A stretch of DNA of 16,443 nt from JBHHYR01 sp046757585 (GTDB lineage: Bacteria; Desulfobacterota; Binatia; HRBIN30). The stretch lies in the NCBI GenBank assembly GCA_046757585.1, contig JBHHYR010000074.1:1-16443 (forward strand). Reading direction: 5' to 3'. Numbering within the stretch: the stretch's first letter is position 1; every line of letters starts with the position of its first letter. Shown one piece after another: positions 1 to 6,777 of the stretch. A program made the position numbers and the translations under genes. Under the pieces are notes generated by a model that saw only the letters and a program-made list of their open reading frames with translations, was not told where the DNA came from and did no database searches.

Positions 1-258
1 CGCCTGCATGACGTCCTCGTTCAGGACGCTTTGCGGATGGTCGCCATCCACGACAGCCCCAATGCCGAGCTCAGGCTGGCCCGGGGCACCCAGCTTGCGC
101 ACAACAACAATGTCGAGTGGCGCCTCTAGCGCCAGAGCAACTTCGTAGCCCACGGGAACACCGCCGCGCGGCAGTGCTACCACCACCGGGTTCTGCCCCT
201 TGTACGCCCCGAGCCGTGCAGCCAACTGCCTGCCGGCATCTTTCCGGCTTTTGAACAT
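1..258 (-). CDS. Phosphoribosyltransferase domain protein (partial, C-terminus outside window)
   Basis: This frame runs from an ATG at 258-256 to the window edge without a stop, giving about 86 residues. It begins MFKSRKDAGRQLAARL and continues with a VVVALPRGGVPVGYEVA segment, then LDIVVVRKLGAPGQPELGIGA. The RGGVPVGYEVA and VRKLGAPGQPELGIGAV stretches are typical of the stand-alone PRTase family often annotated as phosphoribosyltransferase and commonly found with, or fused to, dienelactone-hydrolase-like domains. The PRPP-binding acidic loop would lie beyond the edge, so activity cannot be judged. The ATG shares its A with the TGA stop of the upstream hydrolase (TGATG), so translation is probably coupled. 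The substrate is unknown. The family call is firm; the biological role is not. Confidence 0.85.
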   Translation of the reverse strand, partial: MFKSRKDAGRQLAARLGAYKGQNPVVVALPRGGVPVGYEVALALEAPLDIVVVRKLGAPGQPELGIGAVVDGDHPQSVLNEDVMQA

Positions 259-920
259 CACGCGTCACCGCCTCGATCACAGAGGTGGCGCCTAAACCAC
301 GCCGTTGCCAGACTCGTGACCTCGTCCAGGGTTCCCGGTTCTTCGAACAGGTGCGTAGCCCCCGCTACGATGCACATCTGTTTCTCGCACCGCAGCTGCT
401 TGTACGCCTGCTCGTTCATCCGGATCACCGCACGATCGAGCCCCCCGACGATGAGCAGCGTGGGCACCTTCACATTCGGTAACGCAGCCGTGGCAAGGTC
501 AGGACGGCCGCCGCGCGACACGATCGCCCGTACGCTCGGATCGGCCGCCGCTGCGATGAGCGCCGCTGCGGCACCAGTGCTGGCCCCGAAATATGCGATA
601 CGGAGCCCTGTCGTCGCTTCCTGCTGCCGGATCCAAGCAGTGGCAGCGCGCAGCCGTTGAGCAAGAAACATAACATCGAATACGTTCACCCGGTGGGCCG
701 CTTCACGTTCGGTAAGCAGGTCGAATAGCAGCGTGCCAAGTCCGGTTGCCTGTAGCACCCGTGCCACGTGCCCGTTCCGCGGACTCAGTCGGCTGCTACC
801 GCTGCCGTGGGCAAAGGCGACGATGCCTTGGGCGCCGCGTGGCAGACCCATGATCCCGTCCAACTTCACCGAGTCGGCTGGAATGCGAACGTTCGCTTCA
901 ACGGGGGGTTCACGCTCCAA
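258..920 (-). CDS. Alpha/beta hydrolase, dienelactone-hydrolase-like
   Basis: This 220-residue cytoplasmic protein has no signal peptide. It shows an alpha/beta hydrolase core: oxyanion region AFAHGSGSSRLSPRN (residues 35-49), nucleophile elbow FGASTG with Ser114, acid Asp162 in VGGLDRA, and His190 in GATHLF. The length suits the short dienelactone-hydrolase-like family. The chosen start is a TTG at 920-918. No ATG or GTG fits better, and AAGGAG lies 8 nt upstream. The stop overlaps the start of the phosphoribosyltransferase gene (TGATG), so the two are a translationally coupled pair. In many bacteria, homologues of the two form a single fused PRTase-hydrolase polypeptide, so this looks like the split version. 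The substrate is unknown. Confidence 0.9.
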   Translation of the reverse strand: MEREPPVEANVRIPADSVKLDGIMGLPRGAQGIVAFAHGSGSSRLSPRNGHVARVLQATGLGTLLFDLLTEREAAHRVNVFDVMFLAQRLRAATAWIRQQEATTGLRIAYFGASTGAAAALIAAAADPSVRAIVSRGGRPDLATAALPNVKVPTLLIVGGLDRAVIRMNEQAYKQLRCEKQMCIVAGATHLFEEPGTLDEVTSLATAWFRRHLCDRGGDA

Positions 921-1213
921 GATGACTGCTCCTTCGCGTGCGTTCCGTATCTCGCCCGAGGTGGCACCAGAAGTCTGCCCGATTGTCCCCTCGCCATTCC
1001 CACCGTTGCAAGCAGATCGTCACGCTCGTGCGCAGCGAGCCTCATACGGTACACATACGCATACTAGCCGCGCGGGCTGCTGGCTTCCATCCCCGGCATC
1101 GACCAGCCACACCCTTGTCCGCTGCGACTTCTCACGGTGGCCGGGCCGTGCTACACACTGCTTGCCGGGGGGCGCCAGTGTGGGCACGCACGCCGACGCT
1201 TCACGGCGAGGCA
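921..1213. other. Divergent intergenic region between hydrolase and sensor kinase
   Basis: About 290 bp separate two divergent genes, so promoters for both should lie here. I see the AAGGAG of the hydrolase at 929-934 but no convincing -35/-10 pair on either strand. The least GC-rich piece is around 1045-1066 and contains imperfect ATACG/CATAC repeats. The frame of the downstream kinase stays open back to 938, but the residues before 1214 look non-coding (rich in Arg, His and Pro) and are not part of the REC domain. Confidence 0.5.
929..934 (-). promoter_or_regulatory. Ribosome binding site AAGGAG that decides a TTG start
   Basis: On the minus strand AAGGAG ends 8 nt before the TTG at 920-918. 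This spacing supports the TTG as the start of the hydrolase gene. Confidence 0.7.
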
Positions 1214-2281
1214 ATGGGCAGGCCACTCCGAGTGTTGATTGTCGAGGACTCCCCGCGCGACGCCGAGTCGATCGTGCGGGAGTTGCAGCGGGGGGGGTTC
1301 GATGCCTCCTGGGTACGGGTCGACACGCCCGACGCCGTGACCCGAACCCTCAGGCAGCAGAGCTGGGATCTCGTCGTAGCGGACTACTCCATGCCGCAGT
1401 TCAGCGGCGCGCTGCCATTGAAGGTGTCGCAAGACAACGGCCACGACCTGCCCGTCATCGCCGTATCGAAGACTCGTGAGAACGCCGCAGCCGCACAGCG
1501 AGCCGGAGCCGGCACCCGCCTGCCCAAGAGCCATCTCAAGCGCTTGCCGGCCGCGGTCAAGCGGGCGCTGCGTGACGCGCAGGCTCGGCGGGCGCAACCC
1601 CCGGCAGCAGAGGAAGCGTTGCGGGCAAGCGAGGCCAGGATTCGTGGCATCGTGGACGCCGCGGTTGACGGCATCATCACGATCGACGAACGCGGCTCGA
1701 TCGAGTCGTTTAACCCCGCTGCCGAGCGCATCTTCGGCTACCGCGGCGAGGAGGTGATCGGGCGAAGTATCAACATGCTCATGCCCGCGCCGTACGCAAG
1801 TACGCACGAGGATTATGTAGCCAAGTACCTGCAGACGGGTGAGAAGAAGATCATCGGCATCGGGCGTGAGGTAACCGGGCGGCGCAAGGATGGCACGACT
1901 TTCCCGATGGACCTTGCGGTCAGCGAGGTTCGTCTTGGCAACCGCCGTGTGTTCACCGGCCTCGTACGCGACATCACCAGTCGCAAGGCGACCGAAGAAG
2001 CTCTACGCCGGCAGCGTGACTTTGCTGAAAGCTTGATCGAGACGGCACAGGCCATCGTGCTGGTTCTGGACACAGTGGGCGAATCGTCCGCTTCAACCGC
2101 TACATGGAGGATATCTCCGGCTATCGCCTCGAGGAGGTGCAGGGAAAGGACTGGTTCGCGACCTTCCTGCCAGAGGGGGAGCGGAGCCGGATTCAAGCAG
2201 TCTTTTCCCGAGCTGTCCGGGGCGTGCGCATTCATGCCAACATCAATCCCGTCGTCACCAAGGACGGGACTGAGCGTCTGA
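1214..2281 (+). CDS. Sensor kinase, N-terminal fragment: REC domain plus PAS (frameshifted)
   Basis: This is the first part of a split sensor histidine kinase. Residues 5-125 form a receiver domain: acidic pair Glu11-Asp12 in LIVEDSP, phosphoacceptor Asp57 in VVADYSMP, Ser85 in AVSKT and Lys105 in LPKSH. A PAS domain follows (about 140-260: ARIRGIVDAAVDGIITIDE, FNPAAERIFGY, closing with VRDITSRKA). A second PAS begins at FAESLIETAQAIVLVLD and is broken after Gly289 (codon 2078-2080). From there to the stop at 2281 the frame is not homologous; the true sequence continues in the next frame. The ATG at 1214 was chosen because REC begins five codons later, although its Shine-Dalgarno (GAGG, 2 nt away) is poor. 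Confidence 0.85.
   Translation: MGRPLRVLIVEDSPRDAESIVRELQRGGFDASWVRVDTPDAVTRTLRQQSWDLVVADYSMPQFSGALPLKVSQDNGHDLPVIAVSKTRENAAAAQRAGAGTRLPKSHLKRLPAAVKRALRDAQARRAQPPAAEEALRASEARIRGIVDAAVDGIITIDERGSIESFNPAAERIFGYRGEEVIGRSINMLMPAPYASTHEDYVAKYLQTGEKKIIGIGREVTGRRKDGTTFPMDLAVSEVRLGNRRVFTGLVRDITSRKATEEALRRQRDFAESLIETAQAIVLVLDTVGESSASTATWRISPAIASRRCRERTGSRPSCQRGSGAGFKQSFPELSGACAFMPTSIPSSPRTGLSV
2078..2083 (+). other. Frameshift inside sensor kinase gene (one base missing)
   Basis: Reading GAC ACA GTG GGC then shifting by -1 to CGA ATC GTC CGC TTC AAC gives D-T-V-G-R-I-V-R-F-N. This is the expected start of a PAS domain (xGRIVRFNRYMEDISGY), so exactly one base, most simply a C, is missing at 2080/2081. 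The site is not a canonical slippery heptamer. It is either a sequencing or assembly error or a true inactivating mutation. Neither flanking frame contains further damage. Confidence 0.85.
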
Positions 2282-3969
2282 TCGAATGGCACGCCAAGAC
2301 GCTCAAAGACGCCGAAGGCACAGTGGTGGGCGTGCTCTCGGTGGGACACGACATCACGGAGCGCAAGCGGGCTGAGCAGCGGCTGTTCACGCAGCACGCG
2401 GTCACGCAGATCCTGGCTCGCTCCGCCAGCTTGCAAGACGCCATCCCGCAGCTTCTGCAGGCTATCTGCGAAGGCGTAGGCTGGGAGCTGGGCGAGCTGT
2501 GGCGGTTGGACCGCGAGGCGAAGCTCCTGCGCTGGGACGGCGGCTGGCACGTGCCGGCGCTCAACGGCAGCACGTTTCAGGCGGTCAGTCGCGAAACTCC
2601 CTTTGCGTTCGCGGAGGGCTTACCGGGTCGTGTGTGGGCAAGCGGCACGCCTGTCTGGGTGACTGACGTGGCCACCGATGCCGCCTTCCTCCGGGGCACC
2701 ATCGCCGCAAGGCTAGGGTTGCATGGGGCCTTCGCGTTCCCAGTGCGCAAGGGTGATGACCTGATCGGCGTCATGGCGTTTTTCGGCCGCATCGCCGGAC
2801 CACCCGACCACGAGCTGTTGCGGATGTTCGATGCGCTCGGCAGGCAGATCGGCGATTTCATCGAGCGGAAACGGGTCGAGGAAGAAATGATGCGATTGGT
2901 GGCCATTGTGGAGTCTTCCGACGACGCCATTATCGGCCGGACGGTAGATGGTTCGATCGTCAGTTGGAACAGGGGCGCAGAAAAGACCTACGGCTATTCC
3001 GCCGCAGAGGCCATCGGGCGCCCCGTCTCAATGTTGCTTCCACCCGATCGCCCGCATGAAATGAACCAGATCCTCGAGCGAATCAGGAGCGGACAGCGGA
3101 TCACGCATTACGAAACTGTACGTCTGCGCAAAGACGGTACCCGGGTTCCCGTTGCCCTCACCGTTTCTCCCATGAACGATGGCGAGGGCAGACTCATCGG
3201 CACGTCGTCGATCGCTCGTGACATCACGGAGCGCAAACGGGCGGAAGCCGAGCGGCACGAACTTCAGAAGCTGGCCCAGCAACGCGAGCGGCTCGCCGAT
3301 ATCGGGGCGATCACGGCTCAGATCGTCCATGACGTCGGCAATCCGCTGGCTGGGATCTCGATGCAGGCACAGCTGGTGCTACGCCGGGCCCAGCGCGACG
3401 GGCGCCAACCGCTCAGTGCCGTCGTGCGTCCCCTGGAGCGCGTTCTCGCCGAAGTGTCCCGCCTGGATGCACTTGTCAAGGAATTCACCGAATTTTCGCA
3501 CGAACAGCGCCTCGACGTGAAAACCATCGACCTGCGCCGCTTCCTCTATGGCGTCGTGGAACTCTGGCAGCCAGTCGCTGCAGCGCGGCAGATCACACTG
3601 ACTGTGGAAGGCCGGCCCGCCGACCTGGCGGTCAGAGCGGACGGGGAGAAGCTCCGCCGCGTTCTCGACAACCTGGTGAAGAATGCCATCGAGGCGATCG
3701 ACCGTGGACCAGGGTCGGTGAAGATTGCCGTGTCCCAGGTGTCCCCCGACGCGGTGCGCATTACCGTCGCCGATAGCGGGCCGGGCATCCCGGACACCGT
3801 GCAGGTGTTTCGCCTCTTCGAAACAACCAAGACGAACGGTTCAGGCATCGGGCTGGCAGTGGCCAGGCAGATCGTGTTGGCGCATCGGGGCAAGATCGAG
3901 TGCGCGCGGCTCGATCCGCACGGCACCGTGTTCCGCATCGAGCTCCCCTGCGCCGGGCCGGTTGGATGA
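2104..3969 (+). CDS. Sensor histidine kinase, C-terminal fragment: PAS-GAF-PAS-HisKA-HATPase
   Basis: Homology starts at about 2080; 2104 is only the first ATG and lies inside a PAS domain. In this fragment's numbering: the rest of the PAS (1-90, ending GHDITERKRAE), GAF (about 95-255), PAS (265-380, again ending ARDITERKRAE), a short coiled coil, the H-box QIVHDVGNPL with phospho-His409, the N-box DNLVKNAIEAI (Asn523/Asn527), the G1 box DSGPGIP (Asp557) and the G2 box TNGSGIGLAV. All catalytic boxes are intact, so the kinase itself looks functional. No transmembrane segment is visible, so it should be a soluble sensor using PAS and GAF ligands. With the upstream fragment it would make about 918 residues. 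It ends 10 nt before the convergent neighbour's stop. No separate response regulator is adjacent. Confidence 0.9.
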   Translation: MEDISGYRLEEVQGKDWFATFLPEGERSRIQAVFSRAVRGVRIHANINPVVTKDGTERLIEWHAKTLKDAEGTVVGVLSVGHDITERKRAEQRLFTQHAVTQILARSASLQDAIPQLLQAICEGVGWELGELWRLDREAKLLRWDGGWHVPALNGSTFQAVSRETPFAFAEGLPGRVWASGTPVWVTDVATDAAFLRGTIAARLGLHGAFAFPVRKGDDLIGVMAFFGRIAGPPDHELLRMFDALGRQIGDFIERKRVEEEMMRLVAIVESSDDAIIGRTVDGSIVSWNRGAEKTYGYSAAEAIGRPVSMLLPPDRPHEMNQILERIRSGQRITHYETVRLRKDGTRVPVALTVSPMNDGEGRLIGTSSIARDITERKRAEAERHELQKLAQQRERLADIGAITAQIVHDVGNPLAGISMQAQLVLRRAQRDGRQPLSAVVRPLERVLAEVSRLDALVKEFTEFSHEQRLDVKTIDLRRFLYGVVELWQPVAAARQITLTVEGRPADLAVRADGEKLRRVLDNLVKNAIEAIDRGPGSVKIAVSQVSPDAVRITVADSGPGIPDTVQVFRLFETTKTNGSGIGLAVARQIVLAHRGKIECARLDPHGTVFRIELPCAGPVG

Positions 3970-3979
3970 CGCCCACTGA

Positions 3980-5533
3980 TCAGAAGATCGGGCGGGTCCA
4001 GATCCCGTGGATGCGCCTGAGGGTCGTGAGCGGGCCGCGCCGGCCCTGGAGCATTTCCTCGAGTTGCCGCATGCTCCGCGTCAGCCGCCAGGTGGCCACG
4101 TCGCTCGCAATGTAGCGCTTGACGTCGTCCTGCGTGATCGGCTCGGGCACGGGCATGATGAGTCCCTCACGCAGGAACGCATTCGCCTCGGGCAGGAACT
4201 CCTGGATCAGCTGCCCCCGGCCGTGGATGCTGGTATTGGCTAGAAAATCGAGCAGGATGGTACGCGGGTTGAAATAGCGGTTGAGCACGCGGCGCGCGAG
4301 CGGCCGCACCAGCGGGCGCAGCACCCGCGGTAATGCCTGCAAGTAGAATTCCATCGGCAAGCAGTCCTTGCCCGATCGGCGCATCATGGGCGTATTCGTA
4401 TCGACATAGAGCAGCGACTCGTCTCCCCGCAGTGGCGCATCGTCACCCCGGTAGTCGCCCACTGCCCAGTTCGGAATCTGGCCGTCGACGCCAATCTGGA
4501 AGCCGCTGCTCCTGTGAGCACCGTTGTACCGAATCACTTTGCGATATTCAGCCAGAATCATCCGAAATAGAATTCGGCATTGCTCCGCGTCTCGCCGCAA
4601 GAGGATCGCCTTGCCAATCGAGTCTGGGTCGAGCGCGGCCTGTGTGGTGATAACAACGACCCGTCCCCGCCCGTCGCCCAGGGTTCGCCATCCGAAGTCG
4701 GGAACCGCAATGCCGACATCGTCACGGAGTCGCCGGTTGTATTCCATGTAGGTCCGCACGTACTGCTCGGCCAGTGCAGCGCGCGGAAACGGCGCCAGCC
4801 GCTTGTACACCTGCGGCGCTGGCGCCAAGCCGGCCCCGAGCGGGGAGGCACGACGGACGAGGCCCACCGGGCGCGAGATCTCTCCAAACCCGAAGGGGCG
4901 CACCACCAGCGGCACACGCACCAGCAGGTGCAGCTGGCGCATCGCGGCCCGGAAACTTCGTACATCAGCCAACAAGTCCGCGCCGAACCCGGGCGTGGCC
5001 CGCGCCAGCGCTCGCACCCGCGCCGGCGTCGGATCGCATACGCAGGCGCGACGCTGCGCCAGGAATACCGACTCGCGTGCGACGATGGCCAACACCCCCT
5101 CACGACCCCCAAACAGCTCGGAGACGAAGCGCCCTCCCCTGCTCCCACCCGTCCATTGTTCACACGCCGTACGTAAGCGCGCTGCGGATACCTCGCCGAG
5201 CATGTCCGTGAGCTCGGAGACCGCACGCCACAGCCCCTGGAGCCTGGAGCCGCCGAGTACCGACCCGCGCAAACCCGCACCGCTGACATCCGTACCGCTG
5301 GCCAGCACGTGGAGGCGCTGCCGGACCGTCGCGCTGTTCAAGATGCGAGCCAGACGAGTTTTGTGGCCGTAGCGTGCTTCCAGGCGTATTAGGCACACAG
5401 CCAAGTCGGCGTCCCACCCCTGGCTGTCGCCCGGACAAGGGCTGCCTGTCATAATGCAAGTTCCGCCCTCGACCCCGTGGGACCGCGGCGCCTTCCGGAT
5501 GGCTCCCCGGGCAACAGCGCCTCTCGAGGTCAC
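3980..5533 (-). CDS. Unrecognised protein with a kinase-like C-terminal half
   Basis: I cannot name this 517-residue protein securely; it has the look of an uncharacterised family. It has no signal peptide or membrane segment. The N-terminal 170 residues are helical and Arg/Ala-rich. From about residue 210 there are patterned motifs: FGFGEISRPVG, VYKRLAPFP (Lys244), VDGQIPNWAV (Asp350 and Asn355, the D-x4-N spacing of a kinase catalytic loop) and LLYVDTNTPMMR (Asp378, placed like a metal-binding DFG Asp). I infer a protein-kinase-like or small-molecule-kinase-like fold. The GTG at 5533 overlaps the aminotransferase stop (GTGA), arguing for coupling. The first 27 residues look poor, and an ATG at 5452 is a reasonable alternative start. 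It ends tail-to-tail with the sensor kinase. Confidence 0.8.
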   Translation of the reverse strand: MTSRGAVARGAIRKAPRSHGVEGGTCIMTGSPCPGDSQGWDADLAVCLIRLEARYGHKTRLARILNSATVRQRLHVLASGTDVSGAGLRGSVLGGSRLQGLWRAVSELTDMLGEVSAARLRTACEQWTGGSRGGRFVSELFGGREGVLAIVARESVFLAQRRACVCDPTPARVRALARATPGFGADLLADVRSFRAAMRQLHLLVRVPLVVRPFGFGEISRPVGLVRRASPLGAGLAPAPQVYKRLAPFPRAALAEQYVRTYMEYNRRLRDDVGIAVPDFGWRTLGDGRGRVVVITTQAALDPDSIGKAILLRRDAEQCRILFRMILAEYRKVIRYNGAHRSSGFQIGVDGQIPNWAVGDYRGDDAPLRGDESLLYVDTNTPMMRRSGKDCLPMEFYLQALPRVLRPLVRPLARRVLNRYFNPRTILLDFLANTSIHGRGQLIQEFLPEANAFLREGLIMPVPEPITQDDVKRYIASDVATWRLTRSMRQLEEMLQGRRGPLTTLRRIHGIWTRPIF

Positions 5534-6777
5534 GGCGTGATCATCGCCTCGAGCTTCGTGAGGGACTCGTCGAGGATCCGCACGGTCTCCTGCGCCTCGG
5601 CATCACTGATGACCAGCGGTGGCAGGAACTGCTGCACCGTATGGTCGTGGTTGGCGTATAGCGCGAACAGGCCGGCGTCATAGCACAGCTTCGTCATCAG
5701 AGGGCCTCCCTCGGGATGCGCGTATCGCAGGCCCATGAAGAGCCCGAGCTGGCGGACCTCCGCAACCGCACGCGCGTGTCGCCGTTGCAGGTCGCCGAGC
5801 TCAGACGCGTACCAGGCCGCAAGCTGGTTCACCCGTTCGAGGAACCCCGGTGCCGTGATGACGTCAAGCATCGCCAGCGCCACCACACAGCCGAGCTCGG
5901 CGCCGCCAAACGTGCTGACGTGAATGAACGGATCGTCGCGGAACACATCGATGAGCCGCGGGCGCAGGCAGGTGGCCGTGATCGGGTACAGCCCACCGCT
6001 GAGTCCCTTGCCGGTGATCAGGATGTCCGGCACCGTTTCGAAGCGTTCAATCCCCCACATTTTCCCGGTTCGCCCGAGCCCGGTTTGCACCTCGTCAAGA
6101 ATAAGCAGCGCGCCCGCCCGGTCGCAGATCTCTCGCACCTTGGCGTAGAAGCCCGCGGCGGGGATCGGCATCCCCAAGGTGGCCGGCACCGTCTCGAAAA
6201 GCACGGCGGCCGTGTCACCATCCACCACCGCCGCCAGTGCATGCGGGTCGTTGAAGGGTACCTGGACGAAGCCGGGCGGCATGGGACCAAAGGGGGCGCG
6301 GTAAGACGCGTCGCCCGCCGCAAGGGCAAAGCCGGTGTGCCCATGGTACGCGCCGAAGGCGCTGACGATCTTCGGACGGCGTGTATAGCCCCGGGCCACC
6401 TTGATGGCGCAATCCACCGCTTCGCCGCCGCTGACACCGAAGACCGTGTACTGGATGTCGCCCGGTGTCAGCGCGGCGAGCCGCTCGGCAAGCCGAGCTC
6501 TCTGGACGCTGACGAAGTGGTGGTTGCCGATATCGAGTGCCTCAGCAGCCTCCCGCAGGGCCATGTGCACGGCCGGATGGCGGTGGCCGAGATTGAACGT
6601 CCCACCGTTGACGTGGCAATTGAGCAGGCGTTTGGTCCCTTCGAGGTTCCACGCATAGACCCCTTCCCGCCGTCCCATGACGAAATCGATGCCGTACTGC
6701 GACCAGGTCTCGGCCTTGTACGGTGACACATAGCGGCTGAACTGCTCGAAGACCTGTGCAGTGGTGGGCATGCTCAC
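5530..6777 (-). CDS. Class III PLP-dependent aminotransferase
   Basis: This 415-residue soluble enzyme transfers an amino group between an amino acid and a carbonyl compound. Family features are clear: the N-terminal GVYAWNLEG and GHRHPAV segments; the cofactor phosphate loop SGGEAVDCAIKVAR (116-129); AYHGHT (143-148) stacking on PLP; LLILDEVQTGLGRTG with Asp228 pairing the pyridine nitrogen; ITGKGLSGGLYPI with Lys257 as the Schiff-base lysine; and STFGG (288-292). Length and motifs fit the acetylornithine/4-aminobutyrate-type fold family, but the substrate cannot be read from sequence. The GTG at 6777 overlaps the oxidoreductase stop (GTGA); an ATG two codons downstream (6771) could also serve. 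Its stop overlaps the next gene, so it sits in the middle of a three-gene coupled unit. Confidence 0.92.
   Translation of the reverse strand: MSMPTTAQVFEQFSRYVSPYKAETWSQYGIDFVMGRREGVYAWNLEGTKRLLNCHVNGGTFNLGHRHPAVHMALREAAEALDIGNHHFVSVQRARLAERLAALTPGDIQYTVFGVSGGEAVDCAIKVARGYTRRPKIVSAFGAYHGHTGFALAAGDASYRAPFGPMPPGFVQVPFNDPHALAAVVDGDTAAVLFETVPATLGMPIPAAGFYAKVREICDRAGALLILDEVQTGLGRTGKMWGIERFETVPDILITGKGLSGGLYPITATCLRPRLIDVFRDDPFIHVSTFGGAELGCVVALAMLDVITAPGFLERVNQLAAWYASELGDLQRRHARAVAEVRQLGLFMGLRYAHPEGGPLMTKLCYDAGLFALYANHDHTVQQFLPPLVISDAEAQETVRILDESLTKLEAMITP

Noticed and set aside
2347..3250. Near-identical DNA around two DITERKRAE segments as a recombination repeat
   Set aside because: These are the conserved closing motifs of two PAS domains, so the similarity follows from protein family constraints.
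5716..6726. Long 336-codon plus-strand open frame opposite the aminotransferase
   Set aside because: It mirrors the minus-strand codons of a clear PLP enzyme and shows no domain of its own; this is typical of high-GC DNA.
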